Positions 30,663 to 40,741 are shown, counted from the first letter of the stretch. The stretch: DNA of 64,000 nt from Symbiodinium sp. CCMP2592 (GCA_905221615.1 CAJNDT010000142.1:62001-126000), one strand, 5' to 3'. Program-made: numbers and translations. Notes: generated by a model from the sequence alone, not told the origin.

Positions 30663-31820
30663 ATGTGCTGGTTCACAATTACGTTGTTAATTCGAACACC
30701 CTTGAGGTTAAGGTGTTACACTTTCTTGCGGATAGGACAGAGTGCCATGCACAGTGCAATTCGGAGTGCCATGTCTGCAGCAGCAGATGACCCGGCTGAA
30801 ACAAGAAGAAGACTGTTAGCAGACATTCGGCGGCAGTTTGATGCAAACATCGCACTGGAGAAGAGATTCTTGGCCATTTCGAGAGGACAGGATGTTCTGC
30901 GCCTTTGCGAAGTTGACCCGTCGCTTCTGGAGTTCCATAATGAAGGTCCTTATGAAGTTCTGCCTGAGTGCAACTATGATGTGATTCTTGAAGCCAGTGG
31001 GTTTTCCTGGATGATATCAATCTGGCAACAAATGTTATCAGAAACTTTTCCCATCATGACTTCGTGGCCATGGAAGAAACAGATGAGATTCCTCATCAAC
31101 TTTTGTCATTGGAAGCGGAACATAAGGCAGAGTGCCAGGTTCCACTTCCTGGAGATCTTTGCAGGGCAGGGCAACCTCAGTCGGGAGATGCTCCGTGCTG
31201 GCTGGCAGGGGCTAGCCTTGGACATCAGGTACGGCACAGATCATGATATTCTTTCTGTGAGAGGACTTCGCCTGGCTGTCAATGCTGTGTGTCAAACACA
31301 CAAACACGGCCTGGTGTGGTTTGGAACTCCATGCTCTTCCTTCGTCCAACTCTGTAAATACAGTACTGGAAGGTCCATTTCCAATGACTGGATGGGAGAA
31401 CCTGAGCGATCGCTGGCATGCCAAGAAGGCAATCGTTTCATGTATGTGACGCTGCTGTTGACTTTGCTCGCGGCTTTGAATGACAACCGGTTTGTGATCG
31501 AGCAGCCTTGCTCCAGCATGCTGTTCGACATTCCACTCGTCGATCGTGTCATGGGCATGATCCAGGCTATGAAGGTCAAAACCTATGGTGGTGCCTTCGG
31601 CCAGCCCATCCTGAAACCGCTTCAACTGTGGAGCAACTGTCAGCACATCAATGGTATGCGGCGCAGCTATCCTTCCCATGTCAGAGGAAGTGCTGGTTGC
31701 GTTGATCGAGATGGTGAGAAGTTCACCGGTCGTCCTGAAGATCTTCAGGGGTCAGAGGAGTACACCCCGGAGTTCGGCAAGGCTGTGGCCTTTCATATGA
31801 TGAGGGATGTCCCAACATGA
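30663..31820 (+). CDS. ORF D (right copy): cytosine-C5-methyltransferase-like protein
   Basis: 385 aa, same architecture as the left copy: LEIFAGQGNLS, LDIRYG, GTPCSSF and VIEQP at the same residues. This copy has WFGTPCSSF where the left has GFGTPCSSF, and YGGAFGQP where the left has YGGACGQP, and looks the better preserved. The palindrome 31126-31136 is read as RQSA just before motif I. C5-methyltransferases captured by retroelements have been described in dinoflagellates, but no reverse transcriptase is visible in this element. An rRNA or tRNA methyltransferase-like role cannot be excluded. Confidence 0.74.
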   Translation: MCWFTITLLIRTPLRLRCYTFLRIGQSAMHSAIRSAMSAAADDPAETRRRLLADIRRQFDANIALEKRFLAISRGQDVLRLCEVDPSLLEFHNEGPYEVLPECNYDVILEASGFSWMISIWQQMLSETFPIMTSWPWKKQMRFLINFCHWKRNIRQSARFHFLEIFAGQGNLSREMLRAGWQGLALDIRYGTDHDILSVRGLRLAVNAVCQTHKHGLVWFGTPCSSFVQLCKYSTGRSISNDWMGEPERSLACQEGNRFMYVTLLLTLLAALNDNRFVIEQPCSSMLFDIPLVDRVMGMIQAMKVKTYGGAFGQPILKPLQLWSNCQHINGMRRSYPSHVRGSAGCVDRDGEKFTGRPEDLQGSEEYTPEFGKAVAFHMMRDVPT

Positions 31821-32354
31821 ATTGTAGCTGAAGGCAGAGTGCCAATAAGGCAGAGTGCCATAATTCTCTAGAGTTAAATGAGCTTGCTTCATCTTTCGAC
31901 ATTCTGTCTTGTTGGTATTCTGCTTTCCAATGTTGGGACTGGGTTGAGCCCTGGACCCCCTCCGGTCCCTCCATTAGGTGCCGATGAAAATCATCGCCGT
32001 CCGAGCTGGTGCAGCTGTGCAATGAAAATGTAGAGAGCTTCAGTCACTCCGTGATCAGATGTGTTTGTCGGTATTGTCTCAGTTCGTATGCTGCTGTCGT
32101 GCAGGTGGCAATGACCTGGCTGGTGTCTCGACCTCCAGGTGCAGGCATCGGTGGCCTGTGTTAATCATTCCATGTGGTTGTCAGTTCAGTGCCATCTGCG
32201 ATAGTTTCCTGTCTCAAGTTCGAGTGACATGATGTGGCTGCTGACATGTCATCCTGAGTCTTTGGGTTGATTTCTTAAGAATTCAATGTGTTGTGAACTG
32301 GGGCTTGTTACACAAGTGCAGGTGTGTGTCAGTATTTAGTAAGATTCAAGTACA
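31821..32354 (+). other. D-E spacer with two palindromes and a hairpin
   Basis: GGCAGAGTGCC at 31833 and 31849 (16 bp apart, not a multiple of three). Hairpin CGATG/CATCG at 31982-31996 covaries with the left copy (CGAGG/CCTCG). Confidence 0.5.
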
Positions 32355-33407
32355 GTGTTGCTTTGGAGGATTTCGGTGATGCTTCTGAAACTGTGGGTCA
32401 TGCTATTGCTCCGTGATGGGCAATTGCTTAACTTGGAAAATGATGCCAAACTGCCAGCGAGAGCAGCTTGGCTCTCACAGGGCGAACTGTGGTGGCGTCT
32501 GGACTTGTTTTTCGATGAGAGCAACAGGAACGGCTCAGAACGTCGACAGTACCACAAATGGTACAACTTCTTCAGTGATCTTCTCAGGAAGACCCCCTTG
32601 GCTGCGAACTGGGGGGCACATGTGCAAAGTCAAAAAGGCAGAGTGCCAAACCCTGATGCTGTGCAGGAGGATGTGGCATCTTCCACAGCCTTGGCCCGAT
32701 TCATGTTGCAAGCATCCTTCGACACAAGGACAGACGCCCACAGGTAATGGTACAAGAGCAAACTGAAGGATGCTATGGTACGTGTGTGTGAAACTATCAG
32801 TGATGAGCCTCTGGTCATGCAGTTGGATGAAGGCAGAGTGTCATGGTTTCTTCAATCAGCTGGGTTGGTGTCAGGCGTTGCCGCTTGGATGATGAAGTCG
32901 CTGGCAGGCAACACGTCCCGATCTTTGCGGCAGCTTTGGGAATCTATGTTCAATGCAAGGACGCTGTCTTCATCTCTCCGAGATGAATCTGAAGGCAGAG
33001 TGCCACGAGATTGGGAGGAGGTGGAAACTAGCATCTACGACATCATCGCCTTTGCAACCATGGCAAAAAAACACAGAGCGCTTCAACCGTCGGGGCAGGC
33101 TCATGGATTTGCCAAGACAGTGGTGAATGCCTTCATGCACATACATGAGTGTCTGTCCGAGACATTGTCAGCCGGCCTCCAGGTGTATGTCATTGGGCAC
33201 TACTTGAGTGTACATGATGCTGGTGTGCCTGTGACGTCTCGCAGGGCACTTCTGGGCAAGCGTGTTCCATTGAAAGAGACTGTGGACATCAAAAGCATCT
33301 GGAAGTTGCTAGAGGGCGCTGCAAAAAGTGGGACCTCTTTGCGACAAGCCCTCATTCTCAAGAACCAGGACGAACGCAGCGACCTGCATGGTTCCTTGGT
33401 GAGTTGA
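32355..33407 (+). pseudogene. ORF E (right copy): unknown protein with one nonsense codon
   Basis: Same protein as at 1870. Here AGG is followed by TAA (32745-32747), where the left copy has GAA, and the frame then continues without shift to TGA at 33407. Palindromes at 32637 and 32994 and a variant near 32832 are read GRVP/GRVS. A candidate exon end is CATG|GTTCC near 33387: joined to CAG|GTGTG at 36571 it would continue in frame into ORF F (LHG-VPESSC), which would make E and F one gene with a 3.2-kb intron. This is a hypothesis only. Confidence 0.58.
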
Positions 33408-33413
33408 TATGGA

Positions 33414-33470
33414 GTAGAATGTTGTTTTGTTAACCAGTTGTTTAAGATTAGTGAATTCTTTGTCACACAT
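33414..33470 (+). repeat. 54-bp cassette (copy before module A)
   Basis: Begins TAGAATGTTGTTTTGTTA and ends GTGAATTCTTTGTCACAC. The left-copy counterpart is at 2931-2985. Present once before each of two module groups. Confidence 0.7.
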
Positions 33471-34667
33471 TCATTTGATGCCACGTACCCGCGCCACAGT
33501 CGAACTAAATTCGACTACCGCTTTTGCCATGGCCGACCCGACGTTCGGCTCTTGCGCCAAGCTGTTGGCCAAGTCCAGCAGAAGGTAATGTCGGGGGCAG
33601 AAGTATCCGCTGCGAACTCTGGGATGGCACCACGACGACCACGACGTCCTGCTTCTTTGCGAGCAGAGGGCGACATAGCATAGCGCGGGCAAATGCTTGC
33701 AGCTGCTAGTGGTCGTTGAGAGCCTTCGCCTGATATCCCCATGGCAGAGCGGGGTGACCCCATATCTCGGCCGAATGGGGGTGGCCTAAGTCTCCGGTAC
33801 GCATGACTGTCAGAGCACGTTCGTCTTTGCAAAGACGCCGGGGAGGCCGTTACAGAAAGGGATGCTTAAGTCAGGTTGTGCATTTAATATTTATGAAAGG
33901 CAGAGTGCCAGTAAAACTTCTAAGGGTTCAGGGTTTAGTGGTTTGCTGCGCTTGCTGTTGATCAGAAAATCCTTGTCGATTCGCTTGCAGGCATGTGGAG
34001 GCATGTGTGTGGCCGCTACCCAGGACTCGCTGTGTCTCGCACAGGGCTCTGAGGGAAGAACGTAGTGCAGGGCAACTTATAGTCGCACACCATTAGCCGG
34101 GGCCACTTCCCTGAGGGTTCGCTAGTGCAGGGCAGCTTGTAGTTCACACCGTTAGCCGGGTGTGGCGGGCCGCTGTTTGGGATTTTCGGGCTCTTGAGGC
34201 CAACGGGGATCTGCTGACAACGTGCCTGCTGGGAGCCCCCCATTTATGTCTCTGCACGCTCTGGCTAGCCAGTAGTCAGTGCGAGATGATGACCCACTCG
34301 GTGGCAGCAGGGGAGGCTCTTGAACTGTTGATCGACCAAGTGCGCAACATGGAAGGCCGAATCGAGTGAGTAGTCATTAAGTGTCAGGTTGTGATCAAAT
34401 TTATGAAAGGCAGAGTGCCAAAGGCAGAGTGCCAGTAAAACTTCTAATGGTTTTTTAGTAGGGTTTAGTGGTTTGCTGTGCTTGCTTTTGATCATAAACG
34501 TCCTTGTCGATTCGCTTGCCCGACCTAAACCTGAGCAGCGGGCTGGCCGAGGGGGCCCTAGAGACATGCCAGGTTCCATCTTGTTGGCCGTGTTGGGGGC
34601 AGCGATCCATCCGGAGCTGAAAGCTTGGCCACTGACGCCTGCGTGGCCTCGTGGCGGCCACCCTTGG

Positions 34668-34729
34668 GGCCAACTCCCCTACAGCCCGAGGGGTATGACA
34701 GCAGGGCGATGCGCTAATGCGCCTGCTGG
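34668..34729 (+). ncRNA. Structured RNA motif, copy 2 (right)
   Basis: Counterpart of 4216-4277 with identical stems: CCCCT/AGGGG and CAGCAGG/CCTGCTG. Confidence 0.5.
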
Positions 34730-35435
34730 GGGTGGCTTAAATGGGGGGCCGGTGCGTCCGTACCCCCCCGGTGAGATCCTAAAAGGGAGGCCGCTTGAGT
34801 TGTGTTGTAAAGAGAAGGGTGGGATAGTGCCTTCTTCAGTTCTTGCCTGTGCTCACTTTTGCGCGCAAGTGGCCCTGGGATCAGGTCTATCGTTGATCGT
34901 TTGGCATGGCCTGTAACTGTAGTGGCAGCATAGCATCCTGCTGTAAGTTACCACTACCCCAGCCGCCAGCTGGGCCTTGAGCCTGCTACTCACGGTGGTG
35001 ATGTTAGCCTGTGCCTGGTTTGTTTCTATCGGCGCGTTGCGGGCGATGTTTACGCCGAAGCAAACCAAGTCTCCGGGATCTGTTACATCGCAGGTGTGCC
35101 AAATGGCCTGCTGAGCAACAGCTGCGACGGGATCCGGCACAGCGCTGTCATCTTAATTCATTCCCTGTGAGCATGGCGACCCACCTTGGTCGAGTGGGGT
35201 GGATTTCAGCAAATGGGGGAGGCCGCTAACCCATGATTAGGCTATATCTCTTTCTGCTGAGCACATGCTTTCTGTTCTCTTGGATCGACGACAGAGGCAG
35301 AGTGCCGAGGCAGAGTGCCAGTCGAACCTCTTCGGTGTTGCCTTACCTAAGGAGTAAACACCTGCCCCACCAGGGTTGCTCCCCACACCATTGGCCATGT
35401 GTGAGGCGTTCGGTTTGCCTGTGTCACAGCCTTGA

Positions 35436-35500
35436 GGCCAACCTATCCCAGGGGCAGGGGATAGATGACAGCCGGGCACATGGGCTAATGCGCCGGCTGG
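35436..35500 (+). ncRNA. Structured RNA motif, copy 3 (right)
   Basis: Counterpart of 4977-5041. Stem 1 is fully Watson-Crick here (CTATCCC/GGGATAG), where the left copy has a G-T pair; stem 2 is CAGCCGG/CCGGCTG. Confidence 0.52.
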
Positions 35501-35626
35501 GGCCTGACCTGGTGACATCGAAGCAGTCATGCAAGTCACCGGAAGCAATACCGGACAAAGAAGGGAGGCCGTTCTTGGGACATGGCTGTGTTGTTGAGCT
35601 GGTGTGTTCCTCCGTCTCATTCATAG

Positions 35627-35683
35627 TAGAATGTTGTTTTGTTAGCCAGTTGTTTAAGATTATAGTGAATTCTTTGTCACACC
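35627..35683 (+). repeat. 54-bp cassette (second copy)
   Basis: Same cassette as 33414 with a TA insertion (GATTATAGTG); left-copy counterpart 5168-5223. Confidence 0.7.
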
Positions 35684-35739
35684 AACCTTACCAACAAGTC
35701 GCGGTGTGTCCAGTTTTGATTCACCAGCCGCGCTTGCAT

Positions 35740-35945
35740 GCCGATGGCCGGGCATGGGGTCGCTTTGGGGGACCATGGAAGGAAGACGGAACCGAGGACT
35801 TGTGACCTCTGCCAGGGCCATCTGCGCAACGCCCTCAGGGACTGAGGGTCGTCGCGCCGATGGCGTTGGCAGAGGCCTGTGGCCAACCACCAGAGCGGAC
35901 ACCTGGTGATGACAGCCAGACACATGGGCTAACGTGCTGGCTGGG
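35740..35945 (+). ncRNA. Structured RNA motif, copy 4
   Basis: Upstream hairpin ATGCC-GATGGCC-GGGCAT at about 35740-35757, then GGCCAAC (35881-35887), stem 1 CACCAG/CTGGTG (35888-35893/35903-35908), ATGA (35909-35912), stem 2 CAGCCAG/CTGGCTG (35913-35919/35937-35943) around CAC...GGGCTAAC GTG. Confidence 0.52.
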
Positions 35946-36274
35946 TCCGAGCTCGGCACCCGAGTGTCCCCCTTTGCAACATGGGAGGCCAAATATCGAG
36001 CAGAAGTACAGTAATTAGAGTGTCAGTCGAACCTCCTCAAGGTTGCCTTACCTAGCTGGATTTTCTGCGACCTCGGATCGTGTTGTCCGGGCCAGACTTC
36101 CAGGTTCCGAACAAAGAAGGGAGGCCGTCCGTTCTTGGGACATGGTTGTCTTATTGAGCAGAGAACCTTGCTCGGCTTGCTGTTCGGTTGTGTTTGTCAC
36201 GAGTGCCAACATGTTCAGAATGGGGTTTGGTGTATGTTGCTCTACCAAGCGGCAGCTGCATGCCCGCCAATTTT

Positions 36275-36416
36275 GGCAGCTACCGACACACTGTTGGCCG
36301 GGTGTGGAGCGAGGGCAAGGGCACTGGGGTCCCGCAGTCTAGGGGGGGGTTGGGGCCAACGGCCAGCGGGCATCTGGCTATGACATCTGGACACATGCGC
36401 TAACGTGCCAGGTGGC
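36275..36416 (+). ncRNA. Structured RNA motif, copy 5
   Basis: Upstream hairpin ACACT-GTTGGCC-GGGTGT near 36288-36305, GGCCAAC (36354-36360), stem 1 GGCCAG/CTGGCT (one G-T pair), ATGA (36380-36383), stem 2 CATCTGG/CCAGGTG (36384-36390/36408-36414; one T-G pair) with loop CAC-ATGCGCTAAC-GTG. Confidence 0.52.
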
Positions 36417-36573
36417 CCCTCCCGAAAATGACGTAGCCTCGGTGACCCAAGCTCTTCCATGGGAGGCCGAAGAATGGTGTTGCTTGCGCATAGTGTTGAA
36501 GTCCAAGTTGTACTTTTGTATCTCAACGATTGCAGCGAACGAATCGATCGCTCTTTGACTTGCCAGCTCAGGT

Positions 36574-39447
36574 GTGCCTGAGTCCAGCTGTGACGAGTGG
36601 CAGCTTCGAATCAATCGGTTGTACCAGGAGAGAGCTATCACTGCTATGCAGCACTGTCGACAAATCAACTTCATCGCCGATGGGTCTACTCACAGCACCA
36701 GCGATTGTCTTGTGACAGTGGCTTGGGCGAATGAGATTTCTGCTGCAGTGTTTGCACCCATGCAAGTGATGAAGACTGGACAAGTTTCTCCACAAGACCG
36801 GTTTGACGACGACCTGCTTCTTCACATATCAAAGCGAAAGAAGCTGGAAAGGATTGCTGCATTCAGGCAGCTTCAAGCGATCAGTCACCAAATCTGGATT
36901 TTGCACAGAGGGCGAATGGATTTGGGCTCTTTCAAGATCGCCCCCTCTCTTGGGCAGAGGCCTGTGAAAAGATATGAAAGCAGGGTGGTTTTCCAAGTTG
37001 GAAAAGAAGACAATGACATTGACCGCTGTTTTCAGTGGTTGAGGGACAATCCGGATCCGGCTGAAGGCAGAGTGCCAGAAGGCAGAGTGCCAGAAGGCAG
37101 AGTGCCACCAGCTTTTCCTCATGTCTCCTTTCTGAAGACAATGTCTGAGGATGGAGAGATCACAAATGTGCTCCCCGTCTTGCCAGAGTCAGAGAAGTGG
37201 TGGCTGAACATTCCACTGCTGGTCTTGGGCCTTGACCAGGGCAGCATCGGACTTGCTGGCATGGCCTATGCTATGCGTGAAAACATGATTCATGTGAAAT
37301 GTGACAAGATTCACAGGGCCATTCGAGATTTCAAAAACAGCATGTCGAGATGCCTCAAAGGACTCTTCCTGAAAGCACAACTTCACTCCTCTTACATCTT
37401 TGCCCTGAATTATAAACCCTTTGGAAGTGGTGGTTTCTACCAGCAGAAGAAGGAAATGCTGGCGAGTTTTGTTTCCTGCACATCACCGAGCAGAAGCTTG
37501 TTGTGGGACGCTTTTCGAGATAAGATTGCCTATGACTTAGACAGGCAGCTATCCGGTGACGAGCATGAGATTGAACATATGCTTGCAAATGTCGAATCCT
37601 TCATGAAGAAGGGCAGCTTGGTGAAATCCTCCAGATGGTTCAGCTGGAACCAGCTATGTTGTGAGCAACTTCATGAGTTTCATGTCCTCAAAATGCTGCT
37701 GGCTGATCATTTCGGTGAAGATCAATCTTTCAGCCCTTGCTCAAGGGAAAGACTCAGCCTGTATTCCAACTCGGCGAATACACAATCGGGCAAGGAGCTC
37801 TTCGAAGGCAGAGTGCCAGAGTCCGAAGGCAGAGTGCCGGACTCTGACAATGGTGAGAGGCAGGAAGATGCACTGGGTGATTTGCAAAAGCTGTCACAGG
37901 CTGGTCGTGCCACTGATCCACGGAAAGAACTCAGCTTGTTGAAAGCCAGCATGGGGGGCTTCAAGTTGGCATACTATCTCATGACAGAAGACCTTTTCGA
38001 TCACTCCAAGATATTGTACAAAGTGACCGAACCGTTGTGGACATGGTATGGGAAACAAGTAAAAAACGTTAAATCGCCGCAGGATGGTCGAGGTTATGCC
38101 GAGTTGATGACAGTGAATGATGCCTGGAAAGCAGACAAACATTTGTTGCAGATTGTCTCCAACCTGCAGAAGACCGAGTTGTGGAAGGAGCATCTGGATA
38201 CTGATTTACACGAGCCCGCAGAAAAAATCATGATGTTGAGCTTGCATTTGCTGATGAACAGGGTCTGGACTTGCAGTCTTTTTTCACTTCCACCAGATGC
38301 CTATGCGGGATTGCTGTCACCTGATGCAGAAATTCGGACGATCACGGCTTTGAAGGCAAAGGGCCATCACACATCACTCTTGAGGTTGGAGTCGACATTG
38401 GCACGGTCCACTCCAAGTGTTCATGCCCGGCAACTCTTCACAGACCTGCAAGTTGGAATCAGCCATCCTTCGAGACTTTTTCTGGACACATTGGAGGCAC
38501 AGGGATATGAAGTGGCGCCTCCGGGGTCAGAAGACATTGTCGTGGATGATGTTGACACAGAGCAGGACGGGGAGATGGAGGATTCTGTGCCTGAAGAAGC
38601 AGATGACGGTGCCGGAGTTGGTGACATTTTGTTAGACGGGCAAGAGGGCAGAGTGCCAGCTCAAAGGACTGTAACAATATCGGTACCAGCATGCCCTGCA
38701 ACCCACCTGCTGAGTGTTCTGGTGCAGACGCTGCCAGACAACAAGATTGTGGAAGATGTGCACAACAAGATTCGTAATGATTCTTTGTTGAACAAAACCC
38801 GCAAGCAAACATACTCCACGATTCAAACTGTGATCGAGAATTCAAACGTCTTTGAAAGCCGTTCAATCAGGCATCCGGCAAAAGTCAAACGGGAATATTT
38901 TGAAAGGGAGTTTTGGAATGTGGACAGGAAGCGCCAAAAGTTGTGCTTCAGAGGATGTGTCCACAAGCTGCCGTCACAGTATACCGAGATTGTCGGCGAC
39001 AAGACATGGAACACCCTGTCAGAAGAGACACTCGAACGAGCATCAGCTGCGTGGTCATGGCTAATTCACTACAATGATGCAAGACTGGCATCTCAGCATG
39101 TTCCCTTGCGTGCTGGGAAGTTTAGCAGCCTTGCAGCCCCTTTGAAGATCTTGAACCATGTCTTGGATTTGACATGCTATCTCTCTCTTGGGGCAAAAAC
39201 CTGGGCTGCTCTCATGTGGCCAGTGGTCCAGCATGAGGACCAGTCGACAGGAGAGATATATTTTGTTTTGAAGGCAGAGTGCCCGGATGGTTCCAGCGTC
39301 AAGGCCTGCTGGATTCATTTGTATGAGCCCCAGTATTGGGAAGTCATCGAAACAGAGGCAGTCTTCTGGAATGGCTTCATTTGCCTCCGTCGTTGTGCTA
39401 CAAGCTCAGTGTCACTTCTATCCTATATGTTGCAGCATCCCAAGTGA
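36574..39447 (+). CDS. ORF F: 957-aa protein, possible DDE/RNase-H-fold transposase-like
   Basis: The largest ORF, open from 36559 and labelled from GTG 36574. A clean acceptor-like CAG at 36571 suggests that the true N-terminus is upstream and spliced. Seen: INFIADGSTHS (residues 31-41), LVLGLDQGSIGLAGMAY (216-232) and HVKCDKIHRAIRDFKNSM (240-257), a D...CDxxH pattern reminiscent of the second catalytic Asp and the C/DxxH motif of MULE-type transposases. The third acidic residue is not assignable. Six palindromes are read as GRVP (37066, 37081, 37096, 37807, 37828, 38647) and one as KAEC (39273). The acidic segment EDIVVDDVDTEQDGEMEDSV lies around 38530-38600. The function is inferred from motif shape only. 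Confidence 0.6.
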   Translation: MPESSCDEWQLRINRLYQERAITAMQHCRQINFIADGSTHSTSDCLVTVAWANEISAAVFAPMQVMKTGQVSPQDRFDDDLLLHISKRKKLERIAAFRQLQAISHQIWILHRGRMDLGSFKIAPSLGQRPVKRYESRVVFQVGKEDNDIDRCFQWLRDNPDPAEGRVPEGRVPEGRVPPAFPHVSFLKTMSEDGEITNVLPVLPESEKWWLNIPLLVLGLDQGSIGLAGMAYAMRENMIHVKCDKIHRAIRDFKNSMSRCLKGLFLKAQLHSSYIFALNYKPFGSGGFYQQKKEMLASFVSCTSPSRSLLWDAFRDKIAYDLDRQLSGDEHEIEHMLANVESFMKKGSLVKSSRWFSWNQLCCEQLHEFHVLKMLLADHFGEDQSFSPCSRERLSLYSNSANTQSGKELFEGRVPESEGRVPDSDNGERQEDALGDLQKLSQAGRATDPRKELSLLKASMGGFKLAYYLMTEDLFDHSKILYKVTEPLWTWYGKQVKNVKSPQDGRGYAELMTVNDAWKADKHLLQIVSNLQKTELWKEHLDTDLHEPAEKIMMLSLHLLMNRVWTCSLFSLPPDAYAGLLSPDAEIRTITALKAKGHHTSLLRLESTLARSTPSVHARQLFTDLQVGISHPSRLFLDTLEAQGYEVAPPGSEDIVVDDVDTEQDGEMEDSVPEEADDGAGVGDILLDGQEGRVPAQRTVTISVPACPATHLLSVLVQTLPDNKIVEDVHNKIRNDSLLNKTRKQTYSTIQTVIENSNVFESRSIRHPAKVKREYFEREFWNVDRKRQKLCFRGCVHKLPSQYTEIVGDKTWNTLSEETLERASAAWSWLIHYNDARLASQHVPLRAGKFSSLAAPLKILNHVLDLTCYLSLGAKTWAALMWPVVQHEDQSTGEIYFVLKAECPDGSSVKACWIHLYEPQYWEVIETEAVFWNGFICLRRCATSSVSLLSYMLQHPK

Positions 39448-39553
39448 CATGTTTTCATTTAGGATTCTGTCAACTGTCGACCCATACAGTAAATAGTACA
39501 ATAAACTTATATAAGTTTTGCTGTGCTTGTTTTTGCTGACTCGACTGAGGGAA

Positions 39554-40741
39554 ATGTCACAAGCATGTCGGACTCTCGCAGACTGCCAGAATCTCGCCGA
39601 GCATGTGATCTCCCAGACTGGAAACGTAGACGAAAAAAAGCGAAAGGAGCTGCAACGAATGCGCCGTCCAAAGCTCATGAGCCTGATCGCTTCTCATCAC
39701 CTTCCGGAAGATGAGGATTTCATGCGCAAAATTGAGGCTATGTATTCGACAGCCAAAGATTCAACAGAGGATGAGGATGAGGATGACATTATCATGGGGG
39801 ACTTTGTTGATGAGCTGGTTCTTGACGACCTGCTTGCTGAGGACAAACAGGAATTTAAAATGGTCTCAGACGCAGTCAGAAAACGCAGAATCAAAAGGGT
39901 GCATCAAACCTGGCAGGCCATCAAGACGCAGCAAGCAAAGGCCAAGGCAAAGGGCAAGGCCAAAGCAAAGACCAAAGCAAAGGCCAAGCCACAGGCCAAA
40001 CGGAAAGCCAAGAGAAAGATTTGTCGCCCACGTATGTTGCCCAGGAAGCAACCCGCGCCTCCTGATGAAAGTGGTCAAGAGGGAGCAGAAGGCAGAGTGC
40101 CAGCACCTCCTGCTGAGGTGCCGGTGGAGCCGGAGCCTGATAATCACGTGGAGGCCGCGGAAGGCAGAGTGCCAGCCCCTCCTGCTGAGATGCCGGAGGT
40201 GCCTGCTGCAATCCCTGTCCCAGAGCCTGATGATCACGTGGAGCCCGAGGAAGGCAGAGTGCCAGCCCCTCCTGCTGAGATGCCGGAGGTGCCTGCAGTG
40301 CCTATCCCAGCACTCGAGCCACGGGAGGTTGCAGTCCGTGGCCCCCAACATCAGCGGCGGCCGAACCGTGTTGACTACCAAGGGGTATGGACACCTGTTC
40401 AATGCCCGGAGTGTCCCAAGATCGCTGGTGAGATGAAGTACGACCCGAATCCTGGTGGCACTGACAAAGCAAAATGGTTTCTCCGAGTTCGTGTGACAGA
40501 CGGCGGTCTCTTGGAAAGATTCGGAACATTTGTTATAGCTTCGATGTGGTTGCCTGATCTGCTGTGTGTTGTGTCACATTACATGAACCCATGTGTGTCT
40601 GGCATTGAAGGCGAGTGGAGCCACCTCGTACCCTATCACTGGGGACGTGTGGCTTCCAAGATGACAGAAGCGCAGGCCAGACAACACGTCATTGACCATA
40701 GGCCCTGTTGTGGCCCGACCAGGAGGCCTGGCAACAACTAG
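39554..40741 (+). CDS. ORF G: basic/proline-rich unknown protein
   Basis: 395 aa from ATG 39554 (MSQACRTLADCQNLAEHVIS). The N-terminal helical region is followed by an acidic patch (DSTEDEDEDD), a KAKAKGKAKAKTKAKAK basic tract that could act in nuclear targeting or nucleic-acid binding, then three ~24-30-residue repeats, each beginning with a palindrome-encoded EGRVPAPPAE (40091, 40163, 40253; spacings 72 and 90 bp). The C-terminal domain contains CPECPKIAGEMKYD and HRPCCGP, possibly metal-binding. It starts 106 bp after ORF F. Confidence 0.62.
   Translation: MSQACRTLADCQNLAEHVISQTGNVDEKKRKELQRMRRPKLMSLIASHHLPEDEDFMRKIEAMYSTAKDSTEDEDEDDIIMGDFVDELVLDDLLAEDKQEFKMVSDAVRKRRIKRVHQTWQAIKTQQAKAKAKGKAKAKTKAKAKPQAKRKAKRKICRPRMLPRKQPAPPDESGQEGAEGRVPAPPAEVPVEPEPDNHVEAAEGRVPAPPAEMPEVPAAIPVPEPDDHVEPEEGRVPAPPAEMPEVPAVPIPALEPREVAVRGPQHQRRPNRVDYQGVWTPVQCPECPKIAGEMKYDPNPGGTDKAKWFLRVRVTDGGLLERFGTFVIASMWLPDLLCVVSHYMNPCVSGIEGEWSHLVPYHWGRVASKMTEAQARQHVIDHRPCCGPTRRPGNN

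Larger units (their letters stand above)
30508..35807 (+). repeat. Right copy of the duplicated segment (matches 1-5348)
   Basis: Collinear with the left copy. Here it lies inside the longer element and continues beyond 35807 into more structured modules and ORF F. Differences include a 22-bp shorter D-E spacer, a stop in ORF E, 7 versus 8 A in ORF E, and a 31-bp deletion in structured motif 1. Confidence 0.93.
33408..36573 (+). other. Non-coding structured block between ORFs E and F
   Basis: Longer version of the 2924-5348 block, with at least two more structured motif copies (35881 and 36354). Modules recur: TAGAATGTTGTTTTGTTA cassette, palindrome cassettes, TTGGCC-loop hairpins and GGGAGGCC boxes (35571, 35980, 36119, 36461). 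No ORF has coding character. Confidence 0.55.
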
